A stretch of 64,000 nt of DNA from CAZRXG01 sp964603985 (GCA_964603985.1 CAZRXG010000003.1:124001-188000), one strand, 5' to 3'. Positions 8,141 to 15,548 are shown, numbered from the stretch's first letter. Numbers and translations: made by a program. Notes: generated by a model not told the origin, from the letters alone.

Positions 8141-9115
8141 ATGTTAAAAACCATTCGATCCGTTAAAACTATTGTTCTGGTAAGCCTGGTTGTCGTACTG
8201 TTAGCGGCCTGCGACACAGGGAATGTTGAGCAGGTGCAGGAAAAGACCTACTCGGTGGGCATTCTGAACCTCTCCCCATTTTTAGAGCAGGTTGTCGATG
8301 GGATGAAGGATGAAATGACAGAAAAAGGATACATTGAGGGTGAGAATATCACGTATATTTACGAAGGCGTCGGTAACCTCACTGTCGAGCAGCTCATCGA
8401 GGCTGAAGTAGATGTGATCTACTCAACCACCACCCGCGATGCTTTGGTTTCTAAGGAAGTAACCAACACAATCCCCATCATCTTCAACCTGACCACCGAC
8501 CCGGTGGGCGTTGGATTAGTCGAGTCGGTAGGAAACCCAGGTGGTAACATCACCGGTATCATGGCGGTGCTGTCTGATGCGAAGCGTTTGGAGCTTTTCA
8601 CCGAGATGGTGCCCGGTATGAAGCGTGTCCTGGTTCCTTTTGAGCCTGAACGGCCTCAAACCGTCGCCGTTCTCGAAATGATTCGCCCTACCGCTGAAAA
8701 ATTAGGCCTTGAATTGGTAGTTGTCGACGCGCCAGACGAGGAGACCATAATTGCACTTCAAGAATCCTTGCCTGAGGATATCGATGCTATCTTCATACTG
8801 GGGAGTGGTGGGGCCAATTCGACTAGGACTGATGAGTGGAGCACTGCTGCTATCGAGCATGGTCTGCCTTTAAGCACTGAGTACCATCACACCGTCGGCC
8901 CCCTGATGAGCTATGGAACCAATCCATATGAGGTAGGAAGACAATCGGCTGATCTTGTAGATGCCATTCTCCAGGGGCGAAGCCCTGCCGACCTGCCGGT
9001 AAGGATGGCAGACTTGTACCTGACCATCAACCTGAGAACTGCAGAAGCTATCGGTATTGAAATCTCTGACGATATGCTGGCGCAGGCAAATAACGTCATT
9101 CGCGGTGATGAATAG
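8141..9115 (+). CDS. Orphan ABC-type substrate-binding lipoprotein 1 (TrpX/ABC_sub_bind-like)
   Basis: 324 residues. The signal peptide ends in lipobox LLAAC (Cys24), so it is exported and lipid-anchored. The mature part begins KTYSVGILNLSPFLEQVVDG and carries YIEGENITYIYEG, IIFNLTTDPVGVGLVES, GNPGGNITGI and YLTINLRTAEAIGIEI. These features are typical of the ABC_sub_bind family (PF04392-type, TrpX-like) of periplasmic binding proteins. No permease or ATPase of that transporter type is nearby; instead two paralogues and a histidine kinase follow, so a ligand-sensing role is inferred. It is the most AT-rich of the three at third codon positions. Its 3' end and the bases after the stop resemble those of the third paralogue. 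Confidence 0.88.
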   Translation: MLKTIRSVKTIVLVSLVVVLLAACDTGNVEQVQEKTYSVGILNLSPFLEQVVDGMKDEMTEKGYIEGENITYIYEGVGNLTVEQLIEAEVDVIYSTTTRDALVSKEVTNTIPIIFNLTTDPVGVGLVESVGNPGGNITGIMAVLSDAKRLELFTEMVPGMKRVLVPFEPERPQTVAVLEMIRPTAEKLGLELVVVDAPDEETIIALQESLPEDIDAIFILGSGGANSTRTDEWSTAAIEHGLPLSTEYHHTVGPLMSYGTNPYEVGRQSADLVDAILQGRSPADLPVRMADLYLTINLRTAEAIGIEISDDMLAQANNVIRGDE

Positions 9116-9130
9116 AGGTTCATCACGTCA

Positions 9131-9188
9131 GGACTTACGCAGTTGGGAGGTCGGCGATCCGGCCGAAAGCACTCAACTGCGTAAGTCC
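9131..9188. repeat. Small inverted-repeat element (perfect 15-bp arms)
   Basis: GGACTTACGCAGTTG (9131-9145) and its exact complement CAACTGCGTAAGTCC (9174-9188) flank 28 bases that contain a further TCGGC/GCCGA stem. There is no T-run, so it does not look like an intrinsic terminator. The arm sequence resembles insertion-sequence ends, suggesting a miniature inverted-repeat remnant, but no target duplication was confirmed. Confidence 0.6.
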
Positions 9189-9210
9189 AACAATAGGCCC
9201 CACGAAAACC

Positions 9211-9345
9211 CGTTATTTTCCTGTAACGAGAAGTTCATAAAAACTCACGGAAGGCTGCTGAAGAATATCCTGCGATCTAATCATCCTATGGTGGCAATTC
9301 TGCCAGCGGTCAATAAAGTCGAATGCACAAAGGAATACAAACGCA
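9211..9345 (+). repeat. Leader block B, copy of block A lacking 25 bp
   Basis: Aligned with 7981-8140. The bases GGTGGCAATT, GTCAATAAAGTCGAATGCA and AAGGAATACAAA are shared. The 25-bp gap falls between CTGCTG and AAGAATATC and removes the -10 box, so the second gene probably depends on transcription from upstream. Confidence 0.85.
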
Positions 9346-10335
9346 ATGCTAAAAACCATTCGATCCGTTAAAATTATTGTTCTGGTAAGCCTGGTTGTTG
9401 TACTGTTATCGGCCTGCGGCACCGGCGATGGTAAAACGGAGCAGGAAAAGACCTACTCTGTGGGAATCCTGAACATCGGCACGTTTTTGGACCCGGTCAT
9501 CGACGGGTTCAAGGAAGGGATGACAGAGTTGGGGTACATCGAGGGAGAGAATATCACGTACGTCTACGAAGGCCCCGCCGTGCTCACAACCGAGCAGCTC
9601 GTCGAGGCCGAAGTAGACCTGATCTTCTCCACTACCACTGTTGATGCCCTGGCTGCTCTCGAAGTGACCGACTCAGTCCCCATCATCTTCAACCTGACCG
9701 CCGATCCGGTGGGAATCGGATTGGTTGAGTCGATATCAAGCCCCGGCGGCAACGTCACCGGCGTTATGACCGTGCTAGGCGATGCCAGACGTTTGGAGCT
9801 TCTCACCGAGATGGCACCGGGCATCAAGCGCGTCCTGGTACCCAACGAGCCGGCCCGGCCCCAGACCGTCGCCGTTCTCGAGGAGATTCGCCCCGTCGCC
9901 GAAAAATTGGGGCTTGAACTGGTGGTCGTCGATGCAGAGGACGACGAATCCATAGCCGCGCTTCAACAATCCCTGCCCGAAGGCATAGACGCCATCTTCC
10001 TGTTGGGCAGCGGCGGAGCCAACCCGGTTGCGACTCCCGCGTGGAGCGTCGCCGCTATCGAGCACAATCTGCCGCTAAGCTCTGAACACCATCTGATGAC
10101 GGCCGAGGGCGAAGGCCCCCTGATGAGCTATGGGACCATCATCTATGAGGTTGGGAAACAAGCAGCCGGCCTTGTAGATGCGATTCTCCAGGGGCGAAAT
10201 CCTGCCGAAACACCGGTCCAAACGGCGGAGCTGTTTCTGACCATCAATCTGAGAACAGCAGAGGCTATCGGTATCGAGATCCCTGAAAGTATCTTAAGTC
10301 AGGCGAGCTTTATTGAACGTCCGGCCAATGAGTAA
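9346..10335 (+). CDS. Orphan ABC-type substrate-binding lipoprotein 2 (TrpX/ABC_sub_bind-like)
   Basis: 329 residues, a tandem paralogue of the preceding lipoprotein: the signal peptide is nearly identical (MLKTIRSVK, lipobox LLSAC, Cys24) and the mature protein aligns throughout (YSVGILNIGTFLDPVIDG, YIEGENITYVYEG, PIIFNLTADPVGIGLVES, LFLTINLRTAEAIGIEI). Divergence is greatest in the middle and at the C-terminus (ESILSQASFIERPANE). Third codon positions are richer in G/C than in copy 1. The same ABC_sub_bind family and an extracytoplasmic ligand-binding role are inferred. Ribosome site AAAGGA lies in the duplicated leader. A GC-rich hairpin separates it from copy 3. Confidence 0.88.
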   Translation: MLKTIRSVKIIVLVSLVVVLLSACGTGDGKTEQEKTYSVGILNIGTFLDPVIDGFKEGMTELGYIEGENITYVYEGPAVLTTEQLVEAEVDLIFSTTTVDALAALEVTDSVPIIFNLTADPVGIGLVESISSPGGNVTGVMTVLGDARRLELLTEMAPGIKRVLVPNEPARPQTVAVLEEIRPVAEKLGLELVVVDAEDDESIAALQQSLPEGIDAIFLLGSGGANPVATPAWSVAAIEHNLPLSSEHHLMTAEGEGPLMSYGTIIYEVGKQAAGLVDAILQGRNPAETPVQTAELFLTINLRTAEAIGIEIPESILSQASFIERPANE

Positions 10336-10348
10336 CCTCGGCGGTTTT

Positions 10349-10377
10349 CTGGGGGGCATTGAAGGAGTGCCCCCCAG
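10349..10377. other. Intercistronic hairpin between binding proteins 2 and 3
   Basis: CTGGGGGGCA (10349-10358) pairs exactly with TGCCCCCCAG (10368-10377) around a 9-nt loop. There is no following T-run, so it is more likely an mRNA-stabilising or partial attenuation structure than a full terminator. Confidence 0.6.
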
Positions 10378-10400
10378 GAGTCGAAGGAAGGAATACAAAG

Positions 10401-11384
10401 GTGAAAAACGTACGTTCTGCTCCTATTATTCTTTTGATGAGTCTGCTGGCTGTGCTATTGTCAGGCTGTGGAGGGTCCCAGGCTCAAGAAACCTTCACCA
10501 TTGGTGTGGTCAATGAAACTGAAGCCCTGCTCGTAATCTATGACGGTTTCAAGGCAGGGATGGCTGAATTAGGCTACGTTGAGGGTGAAAACATCACCTA
10601 CATCTACAACGGCGCCGCAGGCACAGCGCCTGAGGACATTGATCGCGAAATCAAGAACCTACTGACCCAGGATGTGGATTTGCTTTTCACGGTGGGTACC
10701 GCGCCCGCCTTGGGTGCTAGAGAAGCCGTTTGGGGGATGGATGTTCCCGTGATCTTTGCCCCGATCGTCGATCCGGTCGGGGAGGGGATCGTGGAGAGCA
10801 TAAGCCATCCCGGCGGAAACATAACCGGCGTTCAAGCTGGCACTCACCTTCCTAAAGCCCTGGAATGGCTCCTCACACTTGCCCCGGCGAGCACGGTCTA
10901 TTTCCCTTACCATCCTGATGATGCAGTTGCGGTTACCACCGTAACAGCATTACGAGAAGTGGCCTCCACGCTCGGCGTCGAAGTCGTGGTTGACGAGTTG
11001 AATACTCCGGAGGAAGTGGTGGCTGCCATCGAGTCGCTGCCGGAGGATACTGTCGTCTTTCTCGTACCTATGCCGAGCTTAGAGTCAGGTCTGGCCGATT
11101 ATGGCAAAGTTGCAATGGAACATGATATTGCCATGGGCACAGGCCATCCCGCTTACATAGCAGACGGGGTGTTAGTTGACTTTACGGTTGACTTGTTTGC
11201 CATAGGTCAACAGGCAGCCCGGATGGCGGATCAGGCTCTTCGTGGGACTGCCCCTGCCGATCTGCCGGTGGAGACAGCCGATGGTTTCTTGATCATCAAC
11301 CTGCAAACGGCAGATGCCATTGGATTGGAGATCCCTGACGATGTGCTGGCGCAGGCAAAAGAGATCATTCGCGGTGATGAGTAG
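10401..11384 (+). CDS. Orphan ABC-type substrate-binding lipoprotein 3 (TrpX/ABC_sub_bind-like)
   Basis: 327 residues from the GTG at 10401, chosen because it follows the same AAGGAATACAAA leader as the two paralogues; an upstream in-frame ATG at 10359 would put 14 unrelated residues before the signal peptide and falls in the hairpin. The lipobox is LLSGC (Cys23). The mature protein keeps YVEGENITYIYNG, DVPVIFAPIVDPVGEGIVES, HPGGNITGV and FLIINLQTADAIGLEIPDD but is more distant from copies 1 and 2 than they are from each other. Its stop is nine bases before the histidine-kinase ATG. That tight spacing is the main argument that these lipoproteins serve the kinase rather than a transporter. Confidence 0.87.
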   Translation: MKNVRSAPIILLMSLLAVLLSGCGGSQAQETFTIGVVNETEALLVIYDGFKAGMAELGYVEGENITYIYNGAAGTAPEDIDREIKNLLTQDVDLLFTVGTAPALGAREAVWGMDVPVIFAPIVDPVGEGIVESISHPGGNITGVQAGTHLPKALEWLLTLAPASTVYFPYHPDDAVAVTTVTALREVASTLGVEVVVDELNTPEEVVAAIESLPEDTVVFLVPMPSLESGLADYGKVAMEHDIAMGTGHPAYIADGVLVDFTVDLFAIGQQAARMADQALRGTAPADLPVETADGFLIINLQTADAIGLEIPDDVLAQAKEIIRGDE

Positions 11385-11393
11385 AGGTCCATC

Positions 11394-13199
11394 ATGTTTA
11401 ACAGTCTACGCAATCGTCTGACGCTGGTCTTTATCAGCCTGGCTGTTATTCCTCTGTTGGGCGTCAGCCTCTTCCTAGGTCTGCGCAGCTTCTCTACCCT
11501 TGAGGAGGAGGCACTGATCTCTCAAGGTGAGAAAGCACAGGTCGTCGGCACGGAGACAAGGGTATTTCTCGAAGCACGACAAAACGAATTGCAAACCCTT
11601 GTCGCGGTGCAGGGTTTAGAGGGACTTGACGTTGAGCTAAGGAACCTGCTCTCTATCGAATCTTCCTACCAGGAATTCGCAGTGCTTGACAGCACAGGGC
11701 AGGAAATGCTTCGGCTGTCTCGCGTTGAAGTTTTCCAGGATAGTGACCTCGCCAGCCGGGCTGAGAACGAGGAGTTTCGCGTGCCGGTCACAACCGGGGA
11801 AATCTACTACAGCCCTGTCTGGCTTGACGAGGCTAACCAAGAGCCTTTGCTCACCATGGCTATCCCCCTGGTGGACTTGCGCAGTGGAGCGGTTTCTAAC
11901 GTGCTGCTGGCCGACTTGCGCTTGAAGCCGGTCTGGGACCTGTTCGCCACACTCGACCTTGAGAGCGGTGAGGACGTGTTCATGATCGACGCCGGAGGGC
12001 GTGTCATCGCTCATCGTAACCCGACAATCGTTCTGCGCAATACCACCTTTACGCTTCCAGAAGACAACATCCATGCGGCGGGCCTGTCTAACGACGATGT
12101 CATCCTTGGCACCTACCGGATGCAATTCGGCGATCAGGAGTTCACCGTCGTCTCTGAGCAGTCCTATGCTGAAGCTGCTGATCTGGCGACCAGCCTGCTT
12201 AACATCACAGCCATAGTTGCGGGTGTTACACTTGTAGTCGCCATCGCATTGGCGGTTCTGGTTGTGCGGCAGATTGTCCAACCGGTAGAGAACCTGTCGG
12301 AGACGGCCAAGCTGATTGCCAAAGGTGACCTGGGGCAACGTGCAGAGGTGACCAGCCAGGACGAGATCGGTACGCTGGCCGAGTCATTTAATGACATGAC
12401 CTCCCAGCTACAAACAACACTCGAAAGTGAGCGTGCCGCCCGCCTGGAAGCCCAGGCAGCAACCCGCGCCAAGGACATGTTCCTGGCAACCATGAGCCAC
12501 GAACTGCGTACACCGCTGAACGCAATGATCGGCTTTATGGGGTTGATGCTCTACAGCGACCAGCTTGACGAAGATAACTACTATATGGCAGAGCGGGCCA
12601 TTGCCAATGCGGAACGTCTCTTAAGTTTGATCAATAACATCCTGGATCTGTCGCGGATCACCGTTGGACGGCTGGAAATTATCCCGGTAGAGGTAAGACC
12701 GCGACAGTTAGCCAAAGCCATTCAAGACGATATGGCGCTACGTTTTAAGGAAAAGGGCCTGGCTTTCGAAGTAAATGTCGATGAAACCCTACCTGAGGTC
12801 ATCATCCACGACGAGGAGCGTTTGTTCCAGATTGCCACCAACCTGATAGGGAACGCCATCAAGTTTACCGAAGAAGGCAAGGTGAGCATGGACCTCAGCC
12901 GGAAGAACGATAGATTGGTCATCCGGGTTTCCGACACCGGTATTGGTATCCCTGCGGCCAAACAACAGATCATTTTTGACGAGTTTGTTCAGGTGGACAG
13001 CAGTTCTACACGGAGCGCCGGTGGTGCTGGACTTGGGTTGTCGATTGTAAAACAGCTTGCCATCTTAATGCATGGCAACGTAGGTGTGACCAGTGCGGTC
13101 AACGAGGGAGCGACTTTTACCGTTGACTTGCCGCTTGATCTGGCCGCGCCACAAACAAAGAGCTCTCAATCTTTTGAAATGACTGCACAAGGAGCCTAA
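11394..13199 (+). CDS. Membrane sensor histidine kinase (Cache-like sensor, HAMP, HisKA, HATPase)
   Basis: 601 residues. Transmembrane helix 1 spans about 10-30 and helix 2 about 267-292. The 235 residues between are extracytoplasmic and look like a double-Cache fold (VLDSTGQEML, EIYYSPVWLDE, PLLTMAIPLVD). HAMP covers about 293-345 (PVENLSETAKLIAKGDLG). The phosphoacceptor is His369 in MSHELRTPLNAM. The ATPase part has NLIGNAIKF (N box), SDTGIGIP (G1) and GGAGLGLSIVKQ (G2). The C-terminus lacks a receiver domain. It starts nine bases after binding protein 3, with AGAGG overlapping that stop, and ends one base before response regulator 1. Domain assignment is firm; that it reads the three lipoproteins is inference. 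Confidence 0.92.
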   Translation: MFNSLRNRLTLVFISLAVIPLLGVSLFLGLRSFSTLEEEALISQGEKAQVVGTETRVFLEARQNELQTLVAVQGLEGLDVELRNLLSIESSYQEFAVLDSTGQEMLRLSRVEVFQDSDLASRAENEEFRVPVTTGEIYYSPVWLDEANQEPLLTMAIPLVDLRSGAVSNVLLADLRLKPVWDLFATLDLESGEDVFMIDAGGRVIAHRNPTIVLRNTTFTLPEDNIHAAGLSNDDVILGTYRMQFGDQEFTVVSEQSYAEAADLATSLLNITAIVAGVTLVVAIALAVLVVRQIVQPVENLSETAKLIAKGDLGQRAEVTSQDEIGTLAESFNDMTSQLQTTLESERAARLEAQAATRAKDMFLATMSHELRTPLNAMIGFMGLMLYSDQLDEDNYYMAERAIANAERLLSLINNILDLSRITVGRLEIIPVEVRPRQLAKAIQDDMALRFKEKGLAFEVNVDETLPEVIIHDEERLFQIATNLIGNAIKFTEEGKVSMDLSRKNDRLVIRVSDTGIGIPAAKQQIIFDEFVQVDSSSTRSAGGAGLGLSIVKQLAILMHGNVGVTSAVNEGATFTVDLPLDLAAPQTKSSQSFEMTAQGA

Positions 13200-13200
13200 C

Positions 13201-13650
13201 ATGATACCCAACAAGATCAAAGATCAATTCAAAGATTGGGATGTGTTGGTAGTAGATGACGAGCCTGATAGCCTCGAGGTAGCGCGCCGTTGGCTGAAGC
13301 TGGCAGGTGCTAACGTGGTCACGGCCGACAATGGTCAAAAAGGTCTTGACGCAGCTATTGAGTACATTCCTAGATTCATCTTGGCGGATCTGACCATGCC
13401 GGTGATGGATGGTTGGGAACTCTTGTATGAGCTTAAGCGTAACCCCAGGACAGAACGTATCCCGGTGATTGCCCTGACGGCGCACGCGCTTTCTGGCATC
13501 AGGGAGCAGACGATCCGGGCCGGTTTCGTGGATCACATCCCTAAACCGCTCAGTCCGCATAAGTTTATCGAACATGTCGTTGGCATTGTTCGACAGGTAC
13601 CGGAACTCGCTGAGTTGTTACCTGTATCCGAGTATCCCGGCAGTTTCTAA
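13201..13650 (+). CDS. Stand-alone response regulator receiver protein 1
   Basis: 149 residues, a single receiver domain with no DNA-binding or enzymatic output. The acidic pocket is VVDDEPD (Asp19/Asp20), the phosphoacceptor Asp63 in FILADLTMPVMDG, the switch Thr93 in IALTAHAL and Lys115 in HIPKPLSP. About 13 residues precede the receiver and some 20 follow it. Its ATG is one base after the kinase stop and its ribosome site (GGAG) lies in the kinase 3' end, so translation is coupled. As a CheY/Spo0F-type protein it must signal by protein contact or relay. The partner is unknown. Confidence 0.92.
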   Translation: MIPNKIKDQFKDWDVLVVDDEPDSLEVARRWLKLAGANVVTADNGQKGLDAAIEYIPRFILADLTMPVMDGWELLYELKRNPRTERIPVIALTAHALSGIREQTIRAGFVDHIPKPLSPHKFIEHVVGIVRQVPELAELLPVSEYPGSF

Positions 13651-13692
13651 CTCATAAAAATTTGACAGTATTCGTCTGGAGGTACAAATAAA

Positions 13693-14061
13693 GTGCATGA
13701 ATTCCCTTTCCTGATTGTAGAAGACGAGCCTGATGGACAGGAACTCGTGTCACGGATGCTTCAAATAGCGGGGGTTTCCGTCGAAGTCGCCGACGATGGT
13801 GAAACCGGCTGGGAGATGCTGCAATCCAATACCTACGCGGCTGCCATCATTGACCTGGCATTACCCGGCATGGATGGCATCCAGTTGTTGAATCAAGTCC
13901 GCTCCAGCAACGACCTCAACACACTGCCCTGTGTGGCAATTACGGCCTATCACACCCCTGAGTTAAAGCAGCAGGCTCTAGAGGCCGGTTTTGACTTCTA
14001 TTTCGCCAAACCACTCGATAGAACAATCTTTTTGGAGGCTTTGTTTAACTTGTTGGGTTGA
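13693..14061 (+). CDS. Stand-alone response regulator receiver protein 2
   Basis: 122 residues, almost exactly one receiver domain: LIVEDEPDG (Glu10/Asp11), phosphoacceptor Asp54 in AIIDLALPGMDG, Thr84 in VAITAYHT, Lys106 in FAKPLDRT. The start is a GTG at 13693 with GGAGG ten bases upstream. It follows receiver protein 1 by 42 nt. Two output-less receivers behind one kinase suggest a branched or competing phosphotransfer, one perhaps acting as phosphate sink; that is inference. A compound hairpin begins about 40 bases after its stop and may end the operon. Confidence 0.92.
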   Translation: MHEFPFLIVEDEPDGQELVSRMLQIAGVSVEVADDGETGWEMLQSNTYAAAIIDLALPGMDGIQLLNQVRSSNDLNTLPCVAITAYHTPELKQQALEAGFDFYFAKPLDRTIFLEALFNLLG

Positions 14062-14397
14062 GTGTGTAGTTGGTATCATACAGGTGAAGCTGCCACTCCA
14101 GTAAATGGCAACAATCCCGATTTCCCGCAATGCCCTGGGGCAAGCTCTGAGGCATTACGAGAAATCGTCCCTTCGGGGCCGGTTGTTGCCAAGTTACTGC
14201 ACCAGGACTTCGCCCTGCGGAGCCTTCGGCTCCGGCACCTCATCCACCCGGCAAGTTGGGGGGCATCCTGGCGGGGCAGTGAATAACCTAGAAACCATGC
14301 TCCGACGACCAACAGGGTTTCGTCGTGCTGCCCCGGCATTGGGTTGTGGAATGCACTTTCGGTCTCTAAATCCAGGCCCTCCGGGAAGGGATTTTGA
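14062..14397. other. Intergenic region with a ~97-nt compound hairpin (14101-14197)
   Basis: TGGCAACAA (14106-14114) pairs with TTGTTGCCA (14183-14191), extended by GTAA/TTAC. Inside, CGATTTCCCGCAATGCC (14118-14134) pairs with 14151-14167 with two mismatches around a 16-nt loop. A second hairpin, GGAGCC-TTC-GGCTCC, lies at 14219-14233. No T-run follows. On the minus strand, 14197-14247 reads VDEVPEPKAPQGEVLVQ, reminiscent of the N-terminus of zinc alcohol dehydrogenases, but too short to call. No other gene is seen. Confidence 0.5.
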
Positions 14398-15105
14398 ATG
14401 CTTGCCTGGTTTAGACGCGCAGTTCGCAGCGTCAATCAGAATATCTGGCTGGCAGTGCTTGGCCTGGGAGTGCTGGCGCTGGTCGTTTTTAGTCTCGCCC
14501 GCGAGGGATCGGGCGCGGACCCGGAAGTCGTCCAACTGACCATCGACGCGGTCAGTACACAATCGAATCTGTACGTGCCGACCCTCGCCTCGCAACTGAC
14601 ACAGACTCCTGTCGAGGCGGCCCTCACCGGGGCTGCACCAACGCTGGTCCTGCTGGGCGCGCAGGAGATACACCAATTTGCCGCCTCGGCGTCCGCCGAC
14701 TCTGAGCCAGATCCGCGCGATGGAGGAGCGGTTCAGGCGACCGGCCCGCCCAACACGAAGGGCTGCATCGATGCCCGCACTGCCTGGTCGACTGCCGACC
14801 CTAACGGCCAGGGGACGCTGACACTGCTCTACCCGCAACTGGTGACCCCGACCGGCATCCGGGTGCACCAAACCTACAATCCGGGCTTCATTGCGCGGAT
14901 CATCTTCATCGACCTGTACGGTGAGATGCATACGGTCTACGAGGGGACACCGCAGCCTGCGTCCCAGTGCCCCTTGGTGCTCGACGTTTCCATCACCGAC
15001 GCGAACTACGAGGGCAACGTCGTCGCCATCTTCGTCGATCAGACCACCAGCTCCGGCGGCTGGAACCAGATCGACGCCGTCGAACTCATCGGCGTCAAGC
15101 ACTAG
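14398..15105 (+). CDS. Membrane-anchored protein with a C-terminal discoidin-like beta domain (tentative)
   Basis: 235 residues. One N-terminal helix (about 17-35, NIWLAVLGLGVLALVVF) predicts a signal anchor with the rest outside. A linker to about 85 is Thr/Gln/Pro-rich. From about 90 onward comes a beta-rich module: QATGPPNTKGCIDARTAW, LLYPQLVTPTGIRVHQTYNP, IIFIDLYGEMHTVYEG and SSGGWNQIDAVELIG. This layout (W/GPP-N-T start, a 'G-I-R-V-H-x-T-Y-N-P' strand, terminal 'W-N-Q-I-D-A-V-E-L-I-G') resembles galactose-binding/discoidin-like jelly rolls, so carbohydrate or surface binding is a reasonable guess. The ATG lacks a strong ribosome site. It sits alone between the sensor operon and the sugar ABC operon. 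Confidence 0.5.
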   Translation: MLAWFRRAVRSVNQNIWLAVLGLGVLALVVFSLAREGSGADPEVVQLTIDAVSTQSNLYVPTLASQLTQTPVEAALTGAAPTLVLLGAQEIHQFAASASADSEPDPRDGGAVQATGPPNTKGCIDARTAWSTADPNGQGTLTLLYPQLVTPTGIRVHQTYNPGFIARIIFIDLYGEMHTVYEGTPQPASQCPLVLDVSITDANYEGNVVAIFVDQTTSSGGWNQIDAVELIGVKH

Positions 15106-15279
15106 TACTGGGACGGAAGCACGAAAAAGTTGAGGGAAATTGCGCAGCCGCCAACCGTTGCGGTGGGCACTCCGGGCTTTCAGGCCATGAAGGCTTTTTC
15201 GACCCCCAGGGGCCGCAAACAGGACCGGCCCGCAGAATCTCTCCTCCGCTTTTTCGTGCAATGCATTCCCCCCTCTGTA

Positions 15280-15308
15280 TTGACACGGTCAAAAAAACAT
15301 GATAGGCT
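15280..15308 (+). promoter_or_regulatory. Putative promoter (TTGACA-17-TAGGCT)
   Basis: The -35 is a perfect TTGACA at 15280-15285 and a weak TAGGCT lies 17 bases on at 15303-15308. The large palindrome begins two bases later, a repressor-like placement over the start of transcription. No gene follows closely; the product could be the long leader of the sugar operon or a lost gene. Confidence 0.4.
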
Positions 15309-15309
15309 G

Positions 15310-15337
15310 TGTACAACGTTGTATACAACGTTGTACA
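15310..15337. promoter_or_regulatory. 28-bp perfect palindrome, putative operator
   Basis: Two 14-bp halves (TGTACAACGTTGTA and its complement) form a perfect 28-bp palindrome; each half contains the 10-bp palindrome ACAACGTTGT, and the centre is TTGTATACAA. That decamer recurs at 61297-61306. The form suits a dimeric repressor of the GntR or LacI type, or two dimers side by side. No regulator gene is adjacent. Confidence 0.65.
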
Positions 15338-15386
15338 TTCGCCACACTCCAATAGACTGTTTGACTGGATGGAAAGTAACCGCAGG

Positions 15387-15548
15387 CTAGATCGGCAGGC
15401 TGGGCAATCCTTGGGCGATTTCGGCTTCCATTTGACGTGGTGGCCCTTTCTTGACCTTCTTCCACAATTCTTGGCCCGCCGATGGTACTGGTTTCAGAGC
15501 ATTTTCAGCGAGATGTACAATTCTGCCTGATTGAGGATGGTAGGAATT
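15387..15548 (-). pseudogene. Possible decayed coding fragment, minus strand
   Basis: Between stops, the minus strand reads about 53 codons including RIVHLAENALKPVPSAGQEL, then WKKVKKGPPRQMEAEIAQGL. It has no start or ribosome site. The mix of charged and aliphatic residues looks more protein-like than the surrounding frames, and it lies beside a strong promoter-like site. I do not recognise the family, so this is a weak call that may be chance. Confidence 0.2.

Noticed and set aside
8141..11384. Amino-acid ABC importer (TrpXYZ-like)
   Set aside because: No permease or ATPase of that type follows; the next genes are a kinase and receivers.
14101..14197. Integron attC site
   Set aside because: The hairpin arms do not carry the GTTRRRY / RYYYAAC core boxes and no integrase or cassette array is present.
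15309..15530. 73-codon frame beginning inside the 28-bp palindrome
   Set aside because: Start codon is part of the operator and no ribosome site exists.
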